NCBI GenBank assembly: GCA_004297645.1
Contig: SCUG01000129.1
Location: 1-7,506, forward strand
Source of the DNA: Saprospiraceae bacterium
GTDB lineage: Bacteria > Bacteroidota > Bacteroidia > Chitinophagales > Saprospiraceae
Reading direction: 5' to 3'
DNA: 7,506 nt
Shown here: positions 1 to 6,221 of the stretch, one piece after another
Layout of the letters: each line of letters begins with the position of its first letter
Numbering within the stretch: the stretch's first letter is position 1
Program-made: the position numbers and the translations under genes
Notes under the pieces: generated by a model
What the model saw: the letters and a program-made list of their open reading frames with translations, nothing else
Databases searched by the model: none
What the model was told of the DNA's origin: nothing

Positions 1-2
1 CT

Positions 3-1274
3 CCAATACGGGAGGTGAAAGTACCCAACGCCATCGAGTGGGCGGAGAAAAAGCTGACTATCCAGCTTGCTGAAAACCAGCGGCTCGCCGTCGGCAAAAG
101 TCTTTCTGAAAAAGTCCACATCATCACCGGCGGGCCGGGCACGGGCAAGAGCACCATCACCAAAGTCATCCTGCTCATCACCCATCAGTTGACGCAAAAA
201 ATACTGCTCGCCGCACCCACCGGGCGTGCCGCCAAACGCCTCTCCGAAATCACCGGTTTGAAAGCCAGCACCATCCACTCCCTGCTGGAATTCGACTTCA
301 GCATCGGCGGCTTCCGGCGCAACCGCGACCACCCGCTCGACTGCGACCTGCTCATCGTGGACGAGGCGAGCATGATTGACACCGTGCTGATGTTCAACTT
401 GCTGAAAGCCATCCCGACACACGCAAGGGTCATCTTCGTCGGCGACGTGGACCAATTGCCGAGCGTGGGGGCGGGCAACGTTTTGCAGGATTTGATTTTA
501 TCAAAAAAAATCCCCGTGACGCGGCTGACCGAGATTTTCCGCCAGGCGGCGTCGAGCAAAATCATCGTGAACGCCCACCGGATAAATGCCGGCGAATTCC
601 CCGACCTCTCCAACACCAAAGGTGGCGACTTTTTTTTCATCGAAGAAGAAGACCCCAGCAAGCTCATTGACCTCATCGTCAACCTCGTGGACAGCCGCCT
701 GCCCAAAGCCTACGGCTTCGATGCCTTCGACGACATTCAAGTGCTCGCCCCCATGAACCGGGGCGCCATCGGCAACCGCAACCTCAACGAGGTTTTGCAG
801 AAAAAACTCAACCCCAGCTACGAGCCGCTCGTGAAAATGGGCCGCACCTTCCACGACGACGACAAGGTGATGCAAATCCGCAACAACTACGAAAAGGACG
901 TCTATAACGGCGACGTCGGGCGCATCCGCAAGATTGACCGCACCGAGCAGGAGGTCATCGTCACCTTTCCCGATAGCGATCGGGAGCGGGACGTGCCCTA
1001 CGATTTCACCGACCTCGACCAACTCACCCTCGCCTACGCCGTGAGCATCCACAAATACCAGGGCAGCGAGTGCCCCTGCGTGGTGATGCCCCTGGTGATG
1101 GGGCATTACATGATGCTCTACCGGAACCTGATTTACACGGGGATAACCCGTGGGAAAAAACTGGTGGTGCTGGCCGGCTCCAAGAAGGCGGTGGCGATGG
1201 CGGTGAAAAATGACAAGGCGGTGAAGCGGTTTACGGGGCTGGGGGAGGTGATGGGGAAATTACTTCCAAACTGA
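3..1274 (+). CDS. recD2: RecD2-like SF1B DNA helicase, C-terminal part (5' end outside window)
   Basis: This is an ATP-dependent 5'-3' DNA helicase of the RecD/TraA superfamily 1B, expected to unwind DNA during repair or recombination. Residues are counted from the GTG at 15. Walker A GGPGTGKST is at 39-47, a motif Ia-like AAPTGRAAKRL at 66-76, Walker B LLIVDEASM at 112-120, motif III GDVDQLPSVGAG at 143-154, EIFRQA at 173-178, NGDVG at 298-302, and motif VI SIHKYQGSE at 344-352 followed by YTGITRGKK with the likely arginine finger R379. The GTG at 15 is probably not the true start: the frame is open to the left edge (Pro-Ile-Arg-Glu precede it), and RecD2 proteins are usually about 700-750 residues with an N-terminal region of some 300 residues ahead of Walker A. 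The C-terminus looks complete. A near-palindrome lies in the coding sequence at 968-985. The next gene is convergent. RecD2 is preferred over RecBCD RecD on motif style, but no recB or recC is visible here. Confidence 0.92.
   Translation, partial: PIREVKVPNAIEWAEKKLTIQLAENQRLAVGKSLSEKVHIITGGPGTGKSTITKVILLITHQLTQKILLAAPTGRAAKRLSEITGLKASTIHSLLEFDFSIGGFRRNRDHPLDCDLLIVDEASMIDTVLMFNLLKAIPTHARVIFVGDVDQLPSVGAGNVLQDLILSKKIPVTRLTEIFRQAASSKIIVNAHRINAGEFPDLSNTKGGDFFFIEEEDPSKLIDLIVNLVDSRLPKAYGFDAFDDIQVLAPMNRGAIGNRNLNEVLQKKLNPSYEPLVKMGRTFHDDDKVMQIRNNYEKDVYNGDVGRIRKIDRTEQEVIVTFPDSDRERDVPYDFTDLDQLTLAYAVSIHKYQGSECPCVVMPLVMGHYMMLYRNLIYTGITRGKKLVVLAGSKKAVAMAVKNDKAVKRFTGLGEVMGKLLPN
968..985. repeat. Palindromic element TCCCGATAGCGATCGGGA inside recD2
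   Basis: The 7-bp arms TCCCGAT and ATCGGGA flank an AGCG core. It differs by one base from the perfect 18-bp palindrome at 7011-7028 and shares its core with 6655-6674. Here it is read in frame as Pro-Asp-Ser-Asp-Arg-Glu, in the loop before the conserved YDFTDLDQL segment. RecD2 relatives usually have a short Asp-Gly-like turn there (recalled, not aligned), so an in-frame insertion is plausible. Confidence 0.7.
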
Positions 1275-1312
1275 TTTCACAAACCTGGAAGCTATTATTT
1301 TCGGGTCATTTG

Positions 1313-1508
1313 TAAGAGCTTGTTTGGGAATTAGCTTCCGGTGAAAAAACGCCTCTTTTTTATGATACTTTGTTGAAAAAATAGTCCTCCCAACAGCACT
1401 GCCGGGACTCCCATTTTTTCGCCTTCCCGACGTAAAGTCGGGACAAGTTGTCTCATCAAAAAAGCTGACGCTTTTGCCCTCAAAACCAAAATCCCCAACA
1501 AGCTCTTA
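1313..1508. mobile_element. MITE-like element with 16-bp terminal inverted repeats
   Basis: The left end TAAGAGCTTGTTTGGG (1313-1328) and right end CCCCAACAAGCTCTTA (1493-1508) are inverted repeats with 15 of 16 matches, and weaker similarity continues inward for about 8 bp. The 196-bp interior has no credible ORF but contains a 7-bp stem hairpin at 1425-1443. The outermost TA at each end could be a 2-bp target duplication, but TA is its own complement, so it could equally be part of the inverted repeat. Small size, no coding capacity and position between two convergent genes fit a non-autonomous transposon mobilised in trans. No matching transposase is in the window, and the IS4-type ends are not visible for comparison. 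Confidence 0.75.
1425..1443. other. Hairpin inside the MITE-like element
   Basis: TCCCGAC (1425-1431) pairs perfectly with GTCGGGA (1437-1443) around the loop GTAAA. The outer TCCCGA...TCGGGA arms match those of the palindromic repeats at 968-985 and 7011-7028, although the core differs. No T-run follows on either strand, so it is not an obvious intrinsic terminator. Confidence 0.6.
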
Positions 1509-1546
1509 GGGAGGGTAGTTCCGTCTTTTCTTAGCCGGAGGAAACT

Positions 1547-2998
1547 TTAGCCACGGCCTTTTCGCAGACATGCCAAAATTCTGTTCAGCCATCCCATCCA
1601 TTTCGGGCCTTCAGCAATGGGAGAAGATACCTCTCTTTCATCTGTGCCGCCGGTTGATGTGCCGTACATATTCACCAAAATCTGCCGCACGTTTCTCTCC
1701 ACCATTCCCCGAAAGGGGATGCGGGCCATCAGGCCATAGAGGGCAGCATTGCCGCGAGCAGCGGCTTCCGGGTGCGCCTTTGCATGGGCGACGGCAGCTT
1801 TCAGGTCTTCGAGATACCAGCCAATGACCGGCACATTGGTGGGCATCACCGTCAGGTGGACGCTATCGGGATTTTGCTGGCGGTCCACCATCCAGCCTTT
1901 TTCTTCTAAAAAATCGGCCACCACGAAAATATCGGGGTGGTTGCCGCGCGTGGTGTAAGATAGGATGTTCATGCAAGGTTCCCCCACGATGCTGATTTCG
2001 GGAATCTCTTCCATACCCTGCCGGAGTTGCCGGGTGGCTTCCATCAATTTTTTGGCGATAGCCAAATAACCCTCCTCGCCGAGGTGCTTCATCCCGGCCC
2101 AAGCAGCGGCGATGGCACCTCCCGGCCGGGTGCCGGCCAACGTAGCCGAGGCATAGATGCCGCCCGGAAAACCGGTGGAGATGAAAAACTGGTGTTTCAA
2201 AAAATCCATACTGCGGTAAAGCACGACGGATGCGCCCTTCGCCCCGTATCCGAATTTGTGCACATCGGCCGACATGGAGGTGACGCCAGGCACCTGGAAA
2301 TCCCAGGGGTGCAATTGGGCGCCGGGGCGCTCTACCCAGGGCAGCATAAAACCGCCGATGCAGGAATCCACGTGAAATGGGAGGTGGTGTTTTTCAGCCA
2401 ATGCCCCAATCTCCGGGATGGGGTCGAGGATGCCGTTGGGATAGCTGGGGGCTGAGGCCGCGAGCATAATGGTGTTTTTATTGATGAGTGCCTCCATTTT
2501 TTTTGGAATGGCGCGCCGGTTTTCGTCCACCGGAGCTTTTCGCACGCTCAGCCCAAACAAATGCGCCGCCTTGTCGAACGCCGGGTGAATGGTTTGAGGA
2601 ACTACTATTTCAGGCGACTTGATTCCGGAGTGATTCTCCCTGGCCCACTCCCGGCATGTGTACACGGCCAGTAAGATGCTCTCCGTACCGCCGGAACTCA
2701 TGGTACCCACTGTGGCAGGGCCGCCATGCAACATCCCAGCGGTCATGGCCACCACCTCCGATTCCATTTTTTGCAGACTTTTGAAAGCGAATGGATTGAG
2801 GTAGTTCGTAGAAAAATATTGGCCGTAGGCCTCTTTGAGCAACCGGTCGTGCACCTCGTCCAGGTGATAGACGGTGCTCCAGTTGCGGCCGCTTTTCCAA
2901 TCCACATCGGAGCGCTGCATCTGGTGAAGTTGGCCCAAGATGGTATCGGAAGGCAGGCCTTTTTTGGGCAAACTGCTTTTATTGACAGGCTTTTCCAT
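1547..2998 (-). CDS. Sphingosine-1-phosphate-lyase-like PLP-dependent enzyme
   Basis: A 483-residue group II PLP-dependent decarboxylase-fold protein whose closest recognisable relative is sphingosine-1-phosphate lyase (Dpl1/SGPL1), which splits long-chain-base phosphates into an aldehyde and phosphoethanolamine. SGPL1-like blocks run along its length: substrate-side STNYLNPFAF (63-72), PLP-binding SSGGTESIL (101-109), IHPAFDKAA with the ring-stacking His138, HVDSCIGGF with Asp211 (209-217), SADVHKFGYGAKGASVVLY with Schiff-base Lys248 (243-261), GGIYASATLAGTRPGG (279-294), and GNAALYGLMA near the C-terminus. It has no N-terminal membrane anchor, so it is probably cytosolic, as in bacterial lyases. 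An extra C-terminal tail ends in a Trp/Leu/Arg-rich potentially amphipathic helix (about 465-483). The ATG at 2998 is chosen because homology starts soon after; there is no Shine-Dalgarno sequence. It lies 118 bp after the PNP gene and could share its transcript. Glutamate/tyrosine-type decarboxylase activity is less likely given the lyase-specific blocks, but the substrate is unproven. Confidence 0.87.
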   Translation of the reverse strand: MEKPVNKSSLPKKGLPSDTILGQLHQMQRSDVDWKSGRNWSTVYHLDEVHDRLLKEAYGQYFSTNYLNPFAFKSLQKMESEVVAMTAGMLHGGPATVGTMSSGGTESILLAVYTCREWARENHSGIKSPEIVVPQTIHPAFDKAAHLFGLSVRKAPVDENRRAIPKKMEALINKNTIMLAASAPSYPNGILDPIPEIGALAEKHHLPFHVDSCIGGFMLPWVERPGAQLHPWDFQVPGVTSMSADVHKFGYGAKGASVVLYRSMDFLKHQFFISTGFPGGIYASATLAGTRPGGAIAAAWAGMKHLGEEGYLAIAKKLMEATRQLRQGMEEIPEISIVGEPCMNILSYTTRGNHPDIFVVADFLEEKGWMVDRQQNPDSVHLTVMPTNVPVIGWYLEDLKAAVAHAKAHPEAAARGNAALYGLMARIPFRGMVERNVRQILVNMYGTSTGGTDEREVSSPIAEGPKWMGWLNRILACLRKGRG

Positions 2999-3116
2999 GC
3001 GTTGAATGATTGGCAGAGAGGTGCATTTTCACTCGAAGTGGCAAGTTGCGGTCTTTTCCGCTTTTTTTTTGAAATAATGAGGTGAAAGGGATTTCCTCAA
3101 AATTTGGAAAATCTCA

Positions 3117-3938
3117 TCATCCTTCTCCCGACAACAATCCACTCACCACAACGCCCATTTTTTTACCAGCCTCATTGGCCACGGCAATCACATCTTCCAC
3201 AGTAGTTTCGCTGATGGCTTCAGGCGGATAACCGAGATCCGTCACCACGGAGAGGGCAAAGATTTTCATGCCCGAATGTTTGGCGACCAAAACCTCCGGC
3301 ACAGTGGACATGCCCGCCAGGTCGGCACCGATGCGGTGGAGCCAGGTGTACTCGGCCGGGGTCTCCAGATTAGGCCCGGAAAGCACGGCGAATACACCGC
3401 GGTGCGCCCGGATGCCATGCGCTCGTGCGATGACTTCTGCCCGGTTGAGCAGCTCTGCATCGTAGGTGTGCAGCATATCGGGAAAACGTACGCCGAGGCG
3501 TTCGTCGTTGGGGCCTCGCAGCGGGTTGTCGGGCAGCAGGTTGATGTGGTCTTTGATGAAAACCAAGTCGCCTATTTCGTGCGCCGGGTTGACGCTGCCG
3601 GCAGCATTGGACACGAAGAGCTGCTCCGCTCCGAGGAACTTCATTACCCGCACGGGAAAGGTCACCTCCCGCAGCGAGTAGCCCTCGTAATAGTGGCTCC
3701 GGCCAACCATCGCCACCACGGATGCTCCGCTCAACTTCCCAAAAACCAATTGTCCGCGGTGAAACGATACCGTGGACACGGGAAAGTGTGGAATATCTTC
3801 GTAATTGATGACCTCTGCGGCCTCGATGTCGTCGGCCAACTGGCCGAGTCCGGTGCCGAAGATGATGCCGGTATTGGGTTGAAAATCCGTCCGCGTGCGG
3901 ATGTACCGGACGGCCTCCTGTATTTGGTCGTAAAGCAT
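3117..3938 (-). CDS. punA: Purine nucleoside phosphorylase, trimeric (PNP/MTAP) family
   Basis: This cytosolic purine-salvage enzyme uses phosphate to cleave purine nucleosides into free base and (deoxy)ribose-1-phosphate. The 273 residues match the family's usual length. Visible motifs are the phosphate loop FGTGLG (27-32), GRSHYYEGYS (79-88) with the catalytic-site His82, SNAAGSVNP (110-118), DHINLLPDNPLRGPN (130-144), GPNLETPAEY (188-197) with base-contacting Glu192, and GMSTVPEVLVAKHSG (209-223) with Met210 and Ser211 at the sugar/phosphate site. SVVTDLG (230-236) puts Asp234 where mammalian PNP has Asn243, a base-specificity position. The region matching the mammalian His257 loop reads TTVEDV, without that His. 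The ATG at 3938 gives the normal N-terminus. The gene follows the broken lipoprotein gene by about 50 bp, and the lyase gene follows it on the same strand. Bacterial names for this family vary (punA, pnp, deoD in loose use), so the symbol is tentative. Confidence 0.93.
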   Translation of the reverse strand: MLYDQIQEAVRYIRTRTDFQPNTGIIFGTGLGQLADDIEAAEVINYEDIPHFPVSTVSFHRGQLVFGKLSGASVVAMVGRSHYYEGYSLREVTFPVRVMKFLGAEQLFVSNAAGSVNPAHEIGDLVFIKDHINLLPDNPLRGPNDERLGVRFPDMLHTYDAELLNRAEVIARAHGIRAHRGVFAVLSGPNLETPAEYTWLHRIGADLAGMSTVPEVLVAKHSGMKIFALSVVTDLGYPPEAISETTVEDVIAVANEAGKKMGVVVSGLLSGEG

Positions 3939-4037
3939 GAAACTGTTTTTCGTTTTTGGCCGGGCCGGTGGACCAAAGCAAAACGTTGGGTTATTCCACC
4001 GCTTTGACCTCCGTCACTTCGCCCTTGTCATTTTTTA

Positions 4038-4364
4038 TCAATAGAAAGAATTTTCTCCACCATGGCGGAGTTCACACCCAAAGCCGTGTAAGCCGCCGTT
4101 TTCGAGAAAGTCGCTTGGCACTGTTACCGTGGCTTTTTCCGGAAGGGCCGAAACGCGGCCAGTGACCTTTTTACCGTTTTCTTTTGAAAAAACGCAACCG
4201 GTGGAGGTGGCGTACACTGCCGCATTGGTGAACGTGATTATTTCCGTGTTGGGAGCAGCCGGTTTGTTACCACCGTTGGCAGCACCATCGCTGGGATGCG
4301 TGGGTTGGCCGCCGCACGCGGCGAGCAGTATCCAACAAATCAAAAGCAAAGAGGTGTATTTCAT
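4038..4364 (-). CDS. Small lipoprotein of unknown function; reading frame probably broken and truly ending at 3991
   Basis: The N-terminus is a clear lipoprotein signal: Lys2, a hydrophobic stretch LLLICWILLA, then lipobox Leu-Ala-Ala-Cys with Cys17 as the acylation site. A Gly/Pro/Ser/Asn-rich linker (18-39) follows, then a small beta-rich domain with a single further Cys57. The mature N-terminus lacks the acidic residues of the Bacteroidota surface-export signal, so a periplasm-facing location is more likely (inference). As written the frame ends at 4038 after 108 residues, with an unnatural tail from about residue 88. Near 4092-4097 the next frame continues sensibly as AYTALGVNSAMVEKILSID, and at the A6 run (plus-strand T 4031-4036) the third frame continues as NDKGEVTEVKAVE and stops at 3991. 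Removing one base at each place gives a 123-residue protein. No family is recognised. The VOC gene lies 61 bp upstream and PNP about 50 bp downstream. Confidence 0.75.
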   Translation of the reverse strand: MKYTSLLLICWILLAACGGQPTHPSDGAANGGNKPAAPNTEIITFTNAAVYATSTGCVFSKENGKKVTGRVSALPEKATVTVPSDFLENGGLHGFGCELRHGGENSFY

Positions 4365-4425
4365 TTATTATGTTTGAAAAAATGAGGCGTGCAAATTTTC
4401 AAAATTCTCCCTCCCGGTTTTGTTT

Positions 4426-4959
4426 TTATTCCGGGCCTATCAGTTCGATGAATGTGCCGTCGGGATCTTGTATCAGCACGAACTTCCGCCCGTCGGCGAG
4501 GGTGGTGGGTGTGTCACCCAACGTGGCAATGTGGTGATGCTCGAAGCGCTCTAAAAACGGCTTCATGGATTTCACGAAAACGGTCACGTACTGCACGCCG
4601 GTGTCGTCCTGAATATGCACCGGAAGGGGGTGGTTGGCCAGTTGGCCAAAGCTCATCAGCTTCCATTCCGTGGCGTGCGGGCTGTCCACCAATTTCAGAA
4701 TGGCGACCTCGAAAGATTCACCGCCGGTAAGCCCGGAGCGTTTGCCAAATTCTTTGTCGATAAGAAAACCGCCCGTTTTGGTCATGCCTAAAACGTTGGT
4801 ATAAAAGTCGAGCGACTTCTCAAAATCGGACACCACCACCCCGATTTGAATGGTGCCATGCTCGAACTCGCCGTTAGTTCTTTTCGAAGTACTGCCAAAA
4901 AATAAAATAGCTGCCGCAGGTAGCAGTAAAGTCAGAAAGAGTTGTTTTGTGCTTTTCAT
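4426..4959 (-). CDS. Exported VOC-superfamily (glyoxalase/bleomycin-resistance fold) protein
   Basis: A 177-residue protein with an N-terminal signal peptide or membrane anchor (basic KSTKQ, then LFLTLLLPAAAILFFGS, residues 6-23) followed by one two-module VOC domain. The first module begins IQIGVVVSDFEKSLDFYTNVLGM (38-59); the second contains YVTVFVKSMKPFLERF (124-139) and ends with FVLIQDPDGTFIELIGPE (160-177). The ATG at 4959 is preferred because it places the signal peptide at the N-terminus; the in-frame ATG at 5025 would add 22 residues, part of which overlaps the end of the upstream gene. VOC proteins include glyoxalases, dioxygenases and antibiotic-binding proteins. Only the final-strand Glu172 matches a usual metal ligand: Gln38 and Tyr124 occupy the usual His positions, so metal catalysis is doubtful. 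Its periplasmic or membrane location is unusual for the fold. Substrate unknown. Confidence 0.85.
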   Translation of the reverse strand: MKSTKQLFLTLLLPAAAILFFGSTSKRTNGEFEHGTIQIGVVVSDFEKSLDFYTNVLGMTKTGGFLIDKEFGKRSGLTGGESFEVAILKLVDSPHATEWKLMSFGQLANHPLPVHIQDDTGVQYVTVFVKSMKPFLERFEHHHIATLGDTPTTLADGRKFVLIQDPDGTFIELIGPE

Positions 4960-5003
4960 GTGTAGAAATTTTGGATGGCAAAATAAGAAACCTCCCGTGA
5001 ATA

Positions 5004-5650
5004 TCACTGGTAACTGTATGCCCAAATAAAGTAGACATTGGCCAGCCCCTCGTCCTGCGGATCAATGGCTGCTTTCGCCCCGGTGGTTATTAGCACAATA
5101 TCAATGGAGGTTTTGCCTTGGTAAAACGCGCTGGAATTTCGAATTCCGTGTCCCGGAAGCGGTTGGAAATGGCGTGCCAATCGGGGTTGTATTTCGGGTA
5201 CATTTCGGGCAGTGGTTCCCGCAAAAGCTGATAATTGGAGCCTTTCTCAAACCAGACGCCCGCCTTTTGGCTGTCAACCCACACTTCCATTTCCTGATGA
5301 AACGAGAACTGATTGATGCGGCGGCGCAGGCGGACACCGTCATTATCCGCCGAAAGTTTTCATTGTGAGACCCATATTTCCAGCGGCTATTGTCGGGAAA
5401 CGCCGTATTGAAGTTGCCCACGTTGTCAGCCTGATTTGTTTGCAGGTGTACGCGGCACAAGAGATATGAAAGTGCGGATCCTTTCCCCCGTGGGGTTTCC
5501 CACGTCAAGGCTGTCTGTCAAAATGACAGAAGGCTCTGAGTGTAAAAAATAAAACACGGCACTGCGGAAGGTTCCATCTGTATCGTGGAAGTATGCATAG
5601 CAGTAGTCTTGCTCGAAAAATGCTGCACTAAAAAAGGAATATTCAAGCAT
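5004..5650 (-). pseudogene. Frame-broken gene for a beta-rich protein of unknown function
   Basis: Three adjoining minus-strand frames join into one convincing protein if single-base indels are corrected at short homopolymers. The frame starting at ATG 5650 (MLEYSFFSAAFFEQDY...) reads to LTDSLDVGNPTG. Dropping one base of the C5 run at 5485-5489 leads into ALSYLLCRVHLQTNQADNVG. Adding one base to the T4 run at 5357-5360 leads into LRRRINQFSFHQEMEVWVD and FRDTEFEIPARF. Adding one base to the A4 run at 5123-5126 leads into GKTSIDIVLITTGAKAAI and a final IWAYSYQ, with a TGA at 5004-5006. The repaired ORF is 216 codons including the stop. The pattern of aromatic beta strands and the terminal WAYSY recall C-terminal beta-sandwich modules of secreted Bacteroidota carbohydrate-related proteins, but this is a weak impression and no family is assigned. 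An in-frame GTG at 5680 is an alternative start. The stop lies 44 bp before the VOC gene. Confidence 0.65.
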
Positions 5651-5945
5651 TTGGATATTTTTTTCAAAAAAAATCTTCACAAAAGCAGCTGAAATCTTTT
5701 TTAAAATTCACAATAAAAATCAAATCTAAAAGTATAAGCTATTCTTAATTTTTGATAATGAATTACTTGTGCATTTACTTGTTTAAACTATAGTGTAAAT
5801 TATTTCTCACAAAGGGACAAATATGTCCTTGGCCCAGGCAAATTTCATTCGCACATTTGTATCGTGATTAGTGAGTAAGGGATGAGGCGATAAAAAAGTG
5901 AAGATTGAAACAAAAGAGAAAATGCTAATCGAATGGATTAGCCAA
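5651..5945. other. AT-rich intergenic stretch without a recognised gene
   Basis: This stretch is strongly AT-rich compared with the flanking genes and has no credible ORF on either strand. It should contain the promoter of the minus-strand gene group. A perfect small stem, GCTAATC (5924-5930) with GATTAGC (5936-5942), and an imperfect AAGGGACA/TGTCCTT hairpin at about 5812-5830 are present; neither has a T-run. Confidence 0.5.
5721..5728 (-). promoter_or_regulatory. Possible Bacteroidota -7 promoter box for the minus-strand gene group
   Basis: Read on the minus strand this is TAGATTTG, a match to the Bacteroidota -7 consensus TAnnTTTG. It lies about 70 bp upstream of the ATG at 5650. No clear TTTG-type -33 element is seen at the expected distance, so the call rests on one short motif in AT-rich DNA. 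Confidence 0.25.
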
Positions 5946-6042
5946 CAGGTTTGAAAATGTTCATGGGATTATAATTTGTTAATAGCCAGTCGTCCCGACG
6001 GACCCTGCCGGGACGAACTGCTTTTAATTTCTTTCAAATCTG
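5946..6042. repeat. Repeat unit 1: outer inverted repeat enclosing the core and a hairpin
   Basis: The outer arms CAGGTTTGAAA (5946-5956) and TTTCAAATCTG (6032-6042) pair over 11 positions with one G-U. Inside lie the conserved core (5959-5980) and an inner stem of CAGT plus CGTCCCG (5987-5997) against CGGGACG, a bulged A, and ACTG (6009-6020), loop 11 nt. The inner stem can extend outward through AG/CT and TTAA/TTAA with small interruptions. As RNA or single-stranded DNA this would be a well-folded 97-nt object. Confidence 0.6.
5959..5980. repeat. Core repeat copy 1 (GTTCATGGGATTATAATTT + GTT)
   Basis: Identical over 22 bp to 6061-6082, over 19 bp to 6366-6384, and over the first 11 bp to 6211-6221. 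Upstream similarity (TTTGAAAAT here) extends weakly into copies 2 and 4. Confidence 0.85.
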
Positions 6043-6046
6043 ACTT

Positions 6047-6138
6047 GACAATTTGTATTTGTTCATGGGATTATAATTTGTTGGTAGCGAGGCCCCCTCC
6101 AAGAAAGAGGGGGTACTTGCTAACTTTGACAAATTGTC
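6047..6138. repeat. Repeat unit 2: outer inverted repeat enclosing the core and a GC-rich hairpin
   Basis: The outer arms GACAATTTGT (6047-6056) and ACAAATTGTC (6129-6138) are perfect complements. Inside are the core (6061-6082) and a hairpin CCCCCTC (6093-6099) / GAGGGGG (6107-6113), extended by AGCGAG against CTTGCT with one G-U. The architecture matches unit 1 although arms and hairpin are unrelated in sequence. Confidence 0.6.
6061..6082. repeat. Core repeat copy 2
   Basis: A perfect 22-bp copy of 5959-5980, starting 102 bp after it. Confidence 0.85.
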
Positions 6139-6165
6139 CCTAAGAAATAATGCATCAGCCATCAC

Positions 6166-6195
6166 AAAAAATGGCTGCTTAAAAGTAAGCAGCCA
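6166..6195 (-). terminator. Intrinsic-terminator-like hairpin, minus orientation
   Basis: TGGCTGCTTA (6172-6181) pairs with TAAGCAGCCA (6186-6195) around a 4-nt loop. On the minus strand the 10-bp stem is followed directly by a T6 tract. No minus-strand gene that needs it is visible between here and the right edge, so it may shield this region from antisense transcription through the transposase gene. Confidence 0.55.
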
Positions 6196-6210
6196 CTGCA
6201 AAAAAAAATA

Positions 6211-6221
6211 GTTCATGGGAT
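6211..6221. repeat. Core repeat copy 3, truncated
   Basis: GTTCATGGGAT matches the first 11 bp of the core, then diverges. The divergence creates a local AGTTC/GAACT stem (6210-6214 with 6225-6229). A further faint match, ATGGGATTTAAAT, follows at about 6248. Confidence 0.6.

Noticed and set aside
15..17. GTG at 15 preceded by GGGAG as the real recD2 start
   Set aside because: The frame is open upstream to the window edge and the family needs a long N-terminal region before Walker A, so the purine-rich stretch is coincidental.
501..1106. 201-codon open frame on the minus strand
   Set aside because: It is antisense to the conserved helicase motifs of recD2, and its Val/Ala/Gly/His-rich composition is typical of a shadow frame in GC-rich DNA.
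3051..3068. GCGG/CCGC hairpin followed by T8 on the plus strand as a terminator
   Set aside because: The stem is only 4 bp and there is no plus-strand gene upstream of it; it has no T-run on the strand of the neighbouring genes.
3276..4007. 243-codon open frame on the plus strand
   Set aside because: It lies opposite the purine nucleoside phosphorylase gene and its product looks like a reverse-frame artefact.
4369..4376. TATGTTTG as a Bacteroidota -7 box
   Set aside because: It matches TAnnTTTG only on the plus strand, where no gene follows.
5964..5975. Mini-ORF ATG-GGA-TTA-TAA repeated in core copies 1, 2 and 4
   Set aside because: A three-codon frame without a ribosome binding site is expected by chance from the repeated sequence itself.
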